Assembly: GCA_047606565.1 (NCBI GenBank)
Contig: JASGEH010000177.1
Span: forward strand, 1-11,255
DNA from: Comamonas_F sp047606565
GTDB lineage: Bacteria; Pseudomonadota; Gammaproteobacteria; Burkholderiales; Burkholderiaceae_C
DNA: 11,255 bases
Direction: 5' to 3'
Shown here: positions 1 through 5,735 of the stretch, in pieces
Layout of the letters: every line of letters begins with the position of its first letter
How positions within the stretch are numbered: the first letter of the stretch is position 1
Notes under the pieces: generated by a model
The model's database searches: none
Told to the model about the DNA's origin: nothing
What the model saw: the letters and a program-made list of their open reading frames with translations, nothing else
Translations under genes and position numbers: made by a program

Positions 1-226
1 CGGCGAACAGCGACAGCGAGCCGCAGGCCGCCAGGATCTCGCTCCAGTCGAAGTGCGCGCCCTGCACGGTGTGGACGGTGCGCTCGGTGTAGCCCTGGGC
101 GCGCGCGGCGGCGCGGATGGCGTCGGCCGCTTCCTGCAGCAGCAGCGGCTCGTCGCCGTGCAGGGCGTAGAGCGGACGCAGGCCGCGCGTGAGCTGGGCG
201 CTGAGCTGGGGCAGGGCGATGTGCAT
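1..226 (-). CDS. holA: DNA polymerase III subunit delta, N-terminal part (cut by left edge)
   Basis: Delta is the clamp-loader subunit that opens the beta sliding clamp so it can be placed on primed DNA. Only the first 75 residues are inside the window; the gene continues past the left edge. The visible protein starts MHIALPQLSAQL and carries GLRPLYALHGDEPLLLQEA, then an Ala/Arg-rich helix and a segment ending CGSLSLFA. These match the start of E. coli HolA (NEGLRAAYLLLGNDPLLLQE and later MSLFA) as I remember it. The start is the ATG at 224-226, 30 bp after the lptE stop, which gives the leuS-lptE-holA order also known in E. coli. No terminator or obvious promoter lies in the 30-bp gap, so co-transcription with lptE is likely. 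Confidence 0.93.
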   Translation of the reverse strand, partial: MHIALPQLSAQLTRGLRPLYALHGDEPLLLQEAADAIRAAARAQGYTERTVHTVQGAHFDWSEILAACGSLSLFA

Positions 227-256
227 GGTGGCGCGCGCGAAAGAGGGGGCCGCGCG

Positions 257-799
257 TCAGAACGGCGCGATGGCGCCGAGGCGGCGCAGCAACTGCTGCA
301 CCAGGTCGGCATCCATGTCGCGGTAGAGCGATTCTTCCTCGTATTCCTTGGCCAGCGCCGCGCTTTCGCTGTAGCTCATGTCGCGCGACTGCGACAGCGT
401 GGTCGCGCCGATCAGCTCGCGCTCGGCGGGGGTGCGAACCTTGAAGCGCAGGCGTGCGGTCAGCGAAAGTTCGCGCACCTCGCCGGCGGAGTTGTAGGTG
501 GAGACCGACTTGCTGCGGGTGTCCTGGAGGATGTCGAGCAGCACCTGCGCCTGGGCACGCTCGGCCGGATCGGTGATGACGCGCACGCCCGGCGCGGAGA
601 TCGCCATGGCCTGCAGGAACTGCTCGCCGAGGTCGGAGGTCTCGGAAAAGCCCGAGTACAGGCTGGTGAAGGCGAAGTTCTGCTTGCCGCGCAACTGGAA
701 GCCGCAGGCCGCCAGGCCCAGCGCGGCGGCCGGCAGCAGGGCCAGCCGCAGCGCGTGGCGGCGGGTGGGCAGGGGTGCGGGGGTCTGGGCAGGGGGCAT
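257..799 (-). CDS. lptE: LPS-assembly lipoprotein LptE
   Basis: LptE is the outer-membrane lipoprotein that plugs the LptD barrel and helps insert lipopolysaccharide into the outer leaflet. The 180-residue product has a signal sequence with a basic n-region (TRRHALR at 12-18), a hydrophobic core and a lipobox L29-A30-A31-C32, followed at once by GFQLRG, the hallmark start of mature LptE (CGFHLRG in E. coli). The rest has the expected small alpha/beta domain size. The ATG at 797-799 is supported by GGAG (805-808 on the complement) five bases upstream. It lies 45 bp after leuS and 30 bp before holA, so the three genes probably form one operon. The signal peptide resembles a twin-arginine motif, treated as a separate finding. 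The family assignment rests on the CGFQLRG motif plus synteny. Confidence 0.93.
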   Translation of the reverse strand: MPPAQTPAPLPTRRHALRLALLPAAALGLAACGFQLRGKQNFAFTSLYSGFSETSDLGEQFLQAMAISAPGVRVITDPAERAQAQVLLDILQDTRSKSVSTYNSAGEVRELSLTARLRFKVRTPAERELIGATTLSQSRDMSYSESAALAKEYEEESLYRDMDADLVQQLLRRLGAIAPF

Positions 800-844
800 G
801 GAGACTCCGGGGGCGTTTTGACGTTCGGCGGGCGGTGCGGGGGC

Positions 845-3553
845 TCAGATCACGATGTTGACCAACCGGCCCGGCACCACGATCACCTTCTTGGGCGCGG
901 CGCCCTCGGCGAATTTGGCATAGGCTTCGCTGGCCAGCGCGGTGGCTTCGATGGTGGCCTTGTCGGCGCCGGACGGCACGCTGATGGCGCCGCGCAGCTT
1001 GCCGCCGATCTGCAGCATCAGCTCGACTTCGTCCTGCACCAGCGCGCCTTCGTCGACCTGCGGCCAGGGCGCGTCGAGCAGGTCGCCCAGCACGCCGGCG
1101 TAGCCCAGCTCGGCCCACAGCGCATGCGCGATGTGTGGCGTGGCGGGGTAGAGCACGCGCAGCAGGATGCCGAAGCCTTCGGCCAGCGCGACTTCGCCGC
1201 CGGCCTCATCGTCCGCTTTGAAGCCCTCCAGGGCGTTGAGCAGCTTCATCGCGCCGGACACGACGGTGTTGTACTGCATGCGCTGGTAGTCGTAGTCCAC
1301 CTGCTTGAGCACGGTGTGGACTTCCAGCCGCAGCGCCTTGGCCGGCTTGCCGAAGGCCACCTCGGCGAGGCGGGCCGCGTCGCGCAGGCGCTCGACCGTG
1401 CCGCCCGGGATGGCCGCCGAGAGCTTGACGCCGAAGTTCCAGACCCGGCGCAGGAAGCGGTAGCTGCCTTCGACGGCGGCGTCGTTCCATTCGAGCGTGG
1501 CCTCGGGCGGCGCCGTGAACATGGTGTACAGGCGCGCGGTGTCGGCGCCGTAGCGCTCGATCAGTTCCTGCGGGTCGACGCCGTTGTTCTTGGACTTGGA
1601 CATGGTGCCCACGCCCTCGTAGTCGATGGGCGTGCCCACCGGCAGGCTGCCCACCGCATGCTTGAGTTGGGCGCCGACGATCTTGCCGCCTTCATCGAGC
1701 ACATGCTCGACGTCGTGCGGCCAGAAGTATTCCTTGGCGCCCTTGTCGGTGCGCCGCGAATAGATGTGGTTGAGCACCATGCCCTGCGTGAGCAGCTTGG
1801 TGAAGGGCTCGTCGATCGTGACCAGCCCCAGGTCGCGCATCACCTTGGTCCAGAAGCGCGCGTACAGCAGGTGCAGGATGGCGTGCTCGATGCCGCCGAT
1901 GTACTGGTCCATGCCGCTGCCGCCAGCGGTATTTCTCGCATCCCGCATCCAGTACTTGGCGCCGTCGGCCACCATCGCCGAGTCGTTCCCGGCATCGCAA
2001 TAGCGCATGAAGTACCACGAGCTGTCCACGAAGGTGTCCATCGTGTCGGTCTCGCGGCGCGCGGGCTTGCCGCAGCAGGGGCAGACGACGCCCGCGTGGA
2101 AGGCCTCGCTTTTCACCAGCGGGTTGCCGCTGCCGTCGGGCACCAGGTCGGTGGGCAGCACCACGGGCAGGTCTTGTTCCGGCACCGGCTGCGCGCCGCA
2201 GTCGGCGCAGTGGATGATGGGGATGGGCGTGCCCCAGTAGCGCTGGCGGCTCACGCCCCAGTCGCGCAGGCGCCAGGTGGTCTTCTTCTCGCCCAGGCCC
2301 AGCGCGGCTAGGTCGGCGGCCACGGCATCGACCGCGGCCTTGTGGTCCAGGCCGTCGTACTTGCCGGAGTTGATGGTCTGGCCCTGCTGCTTGTCGCCAT
2401 ACCAGTCGGCCCAGGCCTCGGTGCTGAATTCCCGGCCCTCGGCGGCCACCACCTGCTGGATGGGCAGGCCGTACTGGCGCGCGAAGGCGAAGTCGCGTTC
2501 GTCGTGCGCGGGCACGCCCATGACGGCGCCGTCGCCATAGCTCATCAGCACGTAGTTGCCGACCCACACCGCCACGCGCTCGCCGGTCAGCGGGTGCAGC
2601 ACGAACAGGCCGGTGGGCTGGCCTTCCTTGTCCTTGAGCGCGAGTTCGGCCTCGGTGGTACCGCCCTTCTTGCACTCCTCGATGAAGGCAGCGAGCTGCG
2701 GGTTGGACTGCGCGGCGTGCTGGGCCAGCGGGTGCTCGGGGGCGACGGCGCAGAAGGTCACGCCCATGATGGTGTCGGCGCGCGTGGTGAACACGTAGAG
2801 CCGGCCGTCCTGGATCAACTGCCCATCGGCGCCCCGGATGTCGTGTGTGAAGGCGAAGCGCACGCCCTCGCTCTTGCCGATCCAGTTCTCCTGCATCAGG
2901 CGCACGCGCTCGGGCCAGCCCGGCAGCTTGTGGCGCACGTGGTCGAGCAGTTCCTCGGCGTAGTCGGTGATCTTCAGGTAGTAGCCCGGGATCTCGCGCT
3001 TTTCGACCAGCGCGCCAGTGCGCCAGCCGCGGCCGTCGATGACCTGCTCGTTGGCCAGCACGGTCTGGTCCACCGGGTCCCAGTTGACGACCTGGGTCTT
3101 GCGGTAGGCGATGCCTTTTTCCAGCATCTTCAGGAACAGCCACTGGTTCCACTTGTAGTAGCTCGGGTCGCAGGTGGCGACTTCGCGCGACCAGTCGATC
3201 GCCAGCCCCATCGCCTGCATCTGCTTCTTCATGTAGGCGATGTTGTCGTAGGTCCACTGGGCGGGCGGCACGCCGTTCTTGAGCGCGGCGTTCTCGGCCG
3301 GCAGGCCGAAGGCGTCCCAGCCCATGGGCATGAGCACGTTGTAGCCCTTCATGCGCAACTGGCGCGCCAGCATGTCGTTGATGGTGTAGTTGCGCACGTG
3401 GCCCATGTGCAGCTTGCCGCTGGGGTAGGGCAGCATGGAGCAGGCGTAGAACTTGTCCTTGCCCGCGTCTTCGGTCACGCGGTAGGCGTCGCGGGCCGTC
3501 CAGTCGGCATGGGCGGCGCGTTCGATGTCTTGGGGGCTGAAGGTTTCTTGCAT
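845..3553 (-). CDS. leuS: Leucyl-tRNA synthetase
   Basis: This cytoplasmic class Ia synthetase charges tRNA-Leu with leucine and hydrolyses mischarged products. The 902-residue protein shows the HIGH motif as HMGH at 49-52, followed by VRNYTI. The CP1 editing domain has the threonine-rich TTRADT at 256-261 and the GAVMGVPAHDERD segment ending at D354, the likely counterpart of the universal editing Asp (D345 in E. coli). Further on are a four-cysteine zinc-knuckle-like insert (CADC ... CPCC), ETDTMDTFVDSSWY, and the second ATP signature as MSKSKNNG at 651-658. The residue before MSKS is Thr650, not the usual Lys. The start at 3553 was chosen over an in-frame ATG at 3619 because MQETFSP fits the family, and a TAGAAT -10-like box at 3603-3608 would put the upstream ATG before the transcription start. 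No strong Shine-Dalgarno is visible. It is the first gene of leuS-lptE-holA. Confidence 0.98.
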   Translation of the reverse strand: MQETFSPQDIERAAHADWTARDAYRVTEDAGKDKFYACSMLPYPSGKLHMGHVRNYTINDMLARQLRMKGYNVLMPMGWDAFGLPAENAALKNGVPPAQWTYDNIAYMKKQMQAMGLAIDWSREVATCDPSYYKWNQWLFLKMLEKGIAYRKTQVVNWDPVDQTVLANEQVIDGRGWRTGALVEKREIPGYYLKITDYAEELLDHVRHKLPGWPERVRLMQENWIGKSEGVRFAFTHDIRGADGQLIQDGRLYVFTTRADTIMGVTFCAVAPEHPLAQHAAQSNPQLAAFIEECKKGGTTEAELALKDKEGQPTGLFVLHPLTGERVAVWVGNYVLMSYGDGAVMGVPAHDERDFAFARQYGLPIQQVVAAEGREFSTEAWADWYGDKQQGQTINSGKYDGLDHKAAVDAVAADLAALGLGEKKTTWRLRDWGVSRQRYWGTPIPIIHCADCGAQPVPEQDLPVVLPTDLVPDGSGNPLVKSEAFHAGVVCPCCGKPARRETDTMDTFVDSSWYFMRYCDAGNDSAMVADGAKYWMRDARNTAGGSGMDQYIGGIEHAILHLLYARFWTKVMRDLGLVTIDEPFTKLLTQGMVLNHIYSRRTDKGAKEYFWPHDVEHVLDEGGKIVGAQLKHAVGSLPVGTPIDYEGVGTMSKSKNNGVDPQELIERYGADTARLYTMFTAPPEATLEWNDAAVEGSYRFLRRVWNFGVKLSAAIPGGTVERLRDAARLAEVAFGKPAKALRLEVHTVLKQVDYDYQRMQYNTVVSGAMKLLNALEGFKADDEAGGEVALAEGFGILLRVLYPATPHIAHALWAELGYAGVLGDLLDAPWPQVDEGALVQDEVELMLQIGGKLRGAISVPSGADKATIEATALASEAYAKFAEGAAPKKVIVVPGRLVNIVI

Positions 3554-3578
3554 GGTGAGGAATGACGGGGCGTGGCCG

Positions 3579-3592
3579 GGCACGGCCGTGCC
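3579..3592 (-). repeat. 14-bp perfect palindrome in the leuS leader
   Basis: GGCACGGCCGTGCC is its own reverse complement. In the predicted leuS leader RNA it could fold as a five-pair stem (GGCAC/GTGCC) with a GGCC loop, ending 25 bases before the start codon. No U-run follows, so it is not a terminator. It could be a protein-binding site, a small leader hairpin, or chance in GC-rich DNA. Confidence 0.5.
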
Positions 3593-3602
3593 GCAGGGTG
3601 CG

Positions 3603-3608
3603 ATTCTA
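3603..3608 (-). promoter_or_regulatory. Candidate -10 box for the leuS operon
   Basis: TAGAAT on the complement differs from the sigma-70 consensus TATAAT at one base and lies 49 bp upstream of the leuS ATG, downstream of the dapB terminator. The -35 region is poor: TTGCTG is spaced 15 bp and TTTTGC 17 bp. A start point near 3596 would give a leader of about 43 nt containing the palindrome at 3579-3592. This is inferred from sequence only. Confidence 0.4.
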
Positions 3609-3627
3609 GTGGTCGCCACCCGCCAGC

Positions 3628-3660
3628 AAAAACGCCTTCATCCGGGGGCGAATGAAGGCG
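3628..3660 (-). terminator. Rho-independent terminator after dapB
   Basis: Read on the complement, a perfect nine-pair stem CGCCTTCAT/ATGAAGGCG (3652-3660 with 3633-3641) encloses a ten-base loop and is followed directly by five T residues (3632-3628). It lies 23 bp after the dapB stop and before the leuS promoter candidate. It therefore separates the bamE-dapB transcript from leuS-lptE-holA. The plus-strand direction has no U-run after the stem. Confidence 0.85.
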
Positions 3661-3683
3661 CGGCTGGGCGGTGGGGCCGGTGT

Positions 3684-4481
3684 TTATTTCAGGCTCAGCA
3701 CGTCGGCCATGTCGAACAGGCCGTGCGGGCGCTCGGCCAGGAAGCGCACCGCGCGCAGGCTGCCCTGGGCGTAGGTGGCGCGGCTGCTGGACTTGTGCGT
3801 GATCTCGATGCGCTCGCCGGTGCCGGCGAACAGCACGGTGTGGTCGCCCACGATGTCGCCGCCGCGCACGGTGGCAAAGCCGATGGTCGACGGGTCGCGC
3901 TCGCCGGTCACGCCGTGGCGGTCGTAGGCGGCGCAGGCCTTGAGGTCGCGGCCGAGCGCGTCGGCGATCACCTCGCCCATCTTGAGCGCGGTGCCCGAGG
4001 GCGCATCGACCTTGTGGCGGTGGTGGGCCTCGATGATCTCGATGTCGTAGCCGGTGGCCAGCGCCTGGGCGGCCATCTGCAGCAGCTTGAGGGTGACGTT
4101 CACGCCTACGCTCATGTTGGGCGCCAGCACGATGGCGATGTCGCGCGCGGCCTCGGCGATCAGCGCCTTCTGCGCCTCGTCGAAGCCGGTGGTGCCGATC
4201 ACCATCTTGACGCCGAGCGCGCGGCAGACCGGCAGGTAGTCGAGCGTGGTCTCGGGCCGCGTGAAGTCGATCAGCGCGTCGGCGCCCTGTAGCGCCGTGC
4301 GCAGGTCGGCCGTCACGGCGACGCCGCTGGTCTGGCCCAGGAAGGCGGTGGCATCGGTGCCGGCGGCGCCGGCGCGGCGGCTGAGCGCGCCGCTCAACTG
4401 GCAGTCGTCGGCGGCGCTGACGGCCTCGACCAAGGCGCGGCCCATGCGGCCGCTGACGCCGGCAATGGCGATCTTGTGCAT
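3684..4481 (-). CDS. dapB: 4-hydroxy-tetrahydrodipicolinate reductase
   Basis: DapB reduces hydroxy-tetrahydrodipicolinate with NAD(P)H in the diaminopimelate/lysine pathway, supplying the meso-diaminopimelate of peptidoglycan. The 265-residue product is of normal length. It opens with the Rossmann motif GVSGRMG (8-14), then IDFTRPE (71-77), IGTTGF (95-100) and APNMSVGVN (120-128). The DapB signature EAHHRHKVDAPSGTAL (151-166) carries the catalytic histidine pair H153/H154 and K157, corresponding to H159 and K163 of the E. coli enzyme. The end (HGLFDMADVLSL) is also typical. It lies 54 bp downstream of bamE with a GC-rich hairpin between them and is followed by a strong terminator, so it is the last gene of a bamE-dapB unit. 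The purine-rich GAGAGAAAG before the ATG is a modest ribosome-binding site. Confidence 0.98.
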   Translation of the reverse strand: MHKIAIAGVSGRMGRALVEAVSAADDCQLSGALSRRAGAAGTDATAFLGQTSGVAVTADLRTALQGADALIDFTRPETTLDYLPVCRALGVKMVIGTTGFDEAQKALIAEAARDIAIVLAPNMSVGVNVTLKLLQMAAQALATGYDIEIIEAHHRHKVDAPSGTALKMGEVIADALGRDLKACAAYDRHGVTGERDPSTIGFATVRGGDIVGDHTVLFAGTGERIEITHKSSSRATYAQGSLRAVRFLAERPHGLFDMADVLSLK

Positions 4482-4500
4482 GCGTGTCTTTCTCTCTGGG

Positions 4501-4518
4501 GGGCGGCCGCTGCCGCCC
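4501..4518 (-). repeat. Intercistronic GC hairpin between bamE and dapB
   Basis: GGGCGGC (4501-4507) pairs perfectly with GCCGCCC (4512-4518) around a four-base loop. It lies 17 bp after the bamE stop and 19 bp before the dapB start codon. No U-run follows on either strand, so a classical terminator is unlikely. It may stabilise the upstream mRNA end or moderate dapB translation; that role is inference. Confidence 0.55.
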
Positions 4519-4535
4519 GGCGTGGCGCGAGGCGC

Positions 4536-5081
4536 TTATTCGAGCGGCGGGTAGTCCTGGCTGGCCGTGGCGCTGGCGGCCGGCGTGGCCGTGGCGTCGG
4601 TGGACGGGTCAGACTTGGGCGCGAAGGCCTTGAGCTTGTCGGGAGAAGCGCTGAGCTCCGGCACCTTGACCTTCTCGGCCGGGGGCTGGACGAGCGTGGC
4701 GAATTCGGTCTCGCTGGGCAGTTCGTCGCCCTCGGTGCGCTGCAGCGCATCGCCCTGGAAGAAGACGGTGAACTTGCGCTCCAGCGGCGCCACGCCCTGG
4801 CGGCGAATGGTAAAGACGTAGTCCCAGCGGTCCTGGCGGAAGACGCTGGCGATCAGCGGCGTGCCCAGGATGCTGCGGACCTGATTGCGGGTCATGCCCG
4901 GCTGCAGCGCCTTGGCCTGCTCGGCGGTGACGACGTTGCCCTGGATGACATCGGCCTTGTAGGGCGTGACCCAGCCGATGGCCTTGTGGCTGAACCGGTC
5001 GGCGGTGGAACAGGCGGCCAGAACGGCGCACAGGCCGAGCGGCAGGATCAATCGGGCACTGCGGGGAAGAAACAAAGACAT
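4536..5081 (-). CDS. bamE: Outer-membrane assembly lipoprotein BamE (SmpA/OmlA)
   Basis: BamE is an accessory lipoprotein of the BAM complex that folds beta-barrel proteins into the outer membrane. The 181-residue product has a lipoprotein signal with lipobox L21-A22-A23-C24. The SmpA/OmlA domain follows: YKADVIQGN (41-49), LQPGMTRNQVRSILGTPL (59-76) and DRWDYVF (84-90), equivalent to the QGN, GMT..QV...LGTP and W.YVF motifs of the family. After about residue 134 there is a tail rich in Pro, Ala, Thr and Ser, without family motifs, that makes it longer than E. coli BamE. The ATG at 5079-5081 was chosen because it begins the signal peptide; the much longer upstream extension of the frame runs antisense to fur. 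It is divergent from fur, an arrangement known for omlA and fur in Pseudomonas aeruginosa, and heads the bamE-dapB unit. Confidence 0.95.
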   Translation of the reverse strand: MSLFLPRSARLILPLGLCAVLAACSTADRFSHKAIGWVTPYKADVIQGNVVTAEQAKALQPGMTRNQVRSILGTPLIASVFRQDRWDYVFTIRRQGVAPLERKFTVFFQGDALQRTEGDELPSETEFATLVQPPAEKVKVPELSASPDKLKAFAPKSDPSTDATATPAASATASQDYPPLE

Positions 5082-5086
5082 GGCCT

Positions 5087-5113
5087 CAATGTGACGATAT
5101 GATCGACTCATTG
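5087..5113. promoter_or_regulatory. Imperfect 27-bp dyad between bamE and fur, possible operator
   Basis: The left arm CAATGTGACGAT and right arm ATCGACTCATTG are inverted copies about a central ATG: 10 of the 12 arm positions pair. It is centred at 5100, spans the predicted bamE start site and touches a possible fur -35 element (TCGACT at 5103-5108, with TGTAAA at 5125-5130 as a weak -10). It does not match the Fur-box consensus GATAATGATAATCATTATC well. Operator function is inferred from position and symmetry only. Confidence 0.4.
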
Positions 5114-5115
5114 TA
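5110..5115 (-). promoter_or_regulatory. Candidate -10 box for bamE
   Basis: TACAAT on the complement is one base from TATAAT and lies 28 bp upstream of the bamE start codon, predicting a leader of about 20 nt. No recognisable -35 hexamer is found at 16-19 bp spacing, so the call is weak. The box overlaps the right end of the dyad at 5087-5113. Confidence 0.35.
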
Positions 5116-5232
5116 GCGGCAGCGTGTAAAGGCTTCTCATGGCCTGGCACGCGATGCGGGCGCGGGTCGCCGGTTCTTGCCGCCGCTCCTGCCCGTGCGT
5201 TTTTCACCAGACTCCTGCCTGTCCTCGTCCAC

Positions 5233-5236
5233 AGGA
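5233..5236 (+). promoter_or_regulatory. Shine-Dalgarno that decides the fur start
   Basis: AGGA lies ten bases before the ATG at 5247 but only one base before the in-frame ATG at 5238. The spacing favours 5247 as the start of fur. Confidence 0.6.
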
Positions 5237-5246
5237 AATGCCATTC

Positions 5247-5690
5247 ATGAACAGCAACAACAATATCGAAGAACTCAAGAGCACGGGCTTGAAGGCCACC
5301 TTGCCGCGCCTGAAGATCCTCGAGATTTTCCAGAAGGGTCCGCAGCGCCACATGACGGCCGAAGACGTGTTCCGTCTGCTGCTCGATGACCGCTCCGACA
5401 TCGGGCTGGCCACCGTGTACCGCGTGCTCACGCAGTTCGAGCAGGCTGGCATCCTGAGCCGCCGCAACTTCGAAAGCGGCAAGGCCGTCTACGAACTCAA
5501 CGAAGGCCAGCCGCACGACCACCTGGTCTGCACCGCCACGGGCGAAGTCGAGGAGTTCTACGACGCCGAGATCGAAAAGCGCCTGCAGGCCATCGCCAAG
5601 GAGCGTGGCTGGACGCTGCAGGACCACACCATCGTGCTGTATGGTTTGGCGCCGGGCTACCGCGAAGGCGGCGAGCGCGGCAGAAAGTAA
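5247..5690 (+). CDS. fur: Ferric uptake regulator Fur
   Basis: Fur is a dimeric metal-dependent DNA-binding protein that represses iron-uptake genes when Fe(II) is bound. The 147-residue protein has the winged-helix domain with LKATLPRLKILEIF (15-28), HMTAEDV (35-41) and recognition helix GLATVYRVL (53-61). The dimerisation and metal domain has E83, HDHLVC (90-95), VEEF (101-104), E110 and H127. By ungapped alignment with E. coli Fur (offset +2), H35, E83, H92, E103, D91, E110 and H127 are kept. The residue matching E. coli H87 is Pro89. The CxxC of E. coli is C95-T-A-T98, as in the P. aeruginosa protein (CVDT), so no cysteine-based structural zinc site is expected. The start at 5247 is preferred over 5238 by Shine-Dalgarno spacing and by the usual short N-terminus. 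It is divergent from bamE and convergent with hprK. Confidence 0.97.
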   Translation: MNSNNNIEELKSTGLKATLPRLKILEIFQKGPQRHMTAEDVFRLLLDDRSDIGLATVYRVLTQFEQAGILSRRNFESGKAVYELNEGQPHDHLVCTATGEVEEFYDAEIEKRLQAIAKERGWTLQDHTIVLYGLAPGYREGGERGRK

Positions 5691-5710
5691 AGATAAAGAT
5701 CGAGCGTTCG

Positions 5711-5732
5711 GGCGCGATGCCCGGGGCGCGCC
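5711..5732. repeat. Short hairpin between convergent fur and hprK
   Basis: GGCGCG (5711-5716) pairs with CGCGCC (5727-5732) around a ten-base loop in the 45-bp gap between the two stop codons. There is no U-run on either side, so a terminator role is weakly supported. Confidence 0.3.
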
Positions 5733-5735
5733 AGG

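Noticed and set aside
53..2311. 752-residue open frame on the plus strand
   Set aside because: It runs antisense through holA, lptE and most of leuS, all well supported by family motifs. Its product is Gly/Ala/Arg/His-rich with no recognisable domain, the usual shadow frame in high-GC DNA.
1692..3257. 521-residue open frame on the minus strand inside leuS
   Set aside because: It is a different frame of leuS, Arg/Pro/His-rich, and lacks any domain; the leuS frame carries all synthetase motifs.
2342..3565. 407-residue open frame on the plus strand opposite leuS
   Set aside because: Low-complexity Val/Ala/His composition, no motifs, and entirely antisense to conserved leuS sequence.
5087..5113. 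Calling the dyad a Fur box
   Set aside because: Matches to the 19-bp consensus are few and the core is too GC-rich; kept only as an unassigned dyad.
5082..5627. Long N-terminal extension of bamE (363-residue frame)
   Set aside because: It overlaps fur antisense, and the lipoprotein signal peptide beginning at 5081 marks the real N-terminus.
5711..5732. Bidirectional terminator between fur and hprK
   Set aside because: The stem is only six pairs with a ten-base loop and no U-run on either strand, so it is listed only as a weak hairpin.
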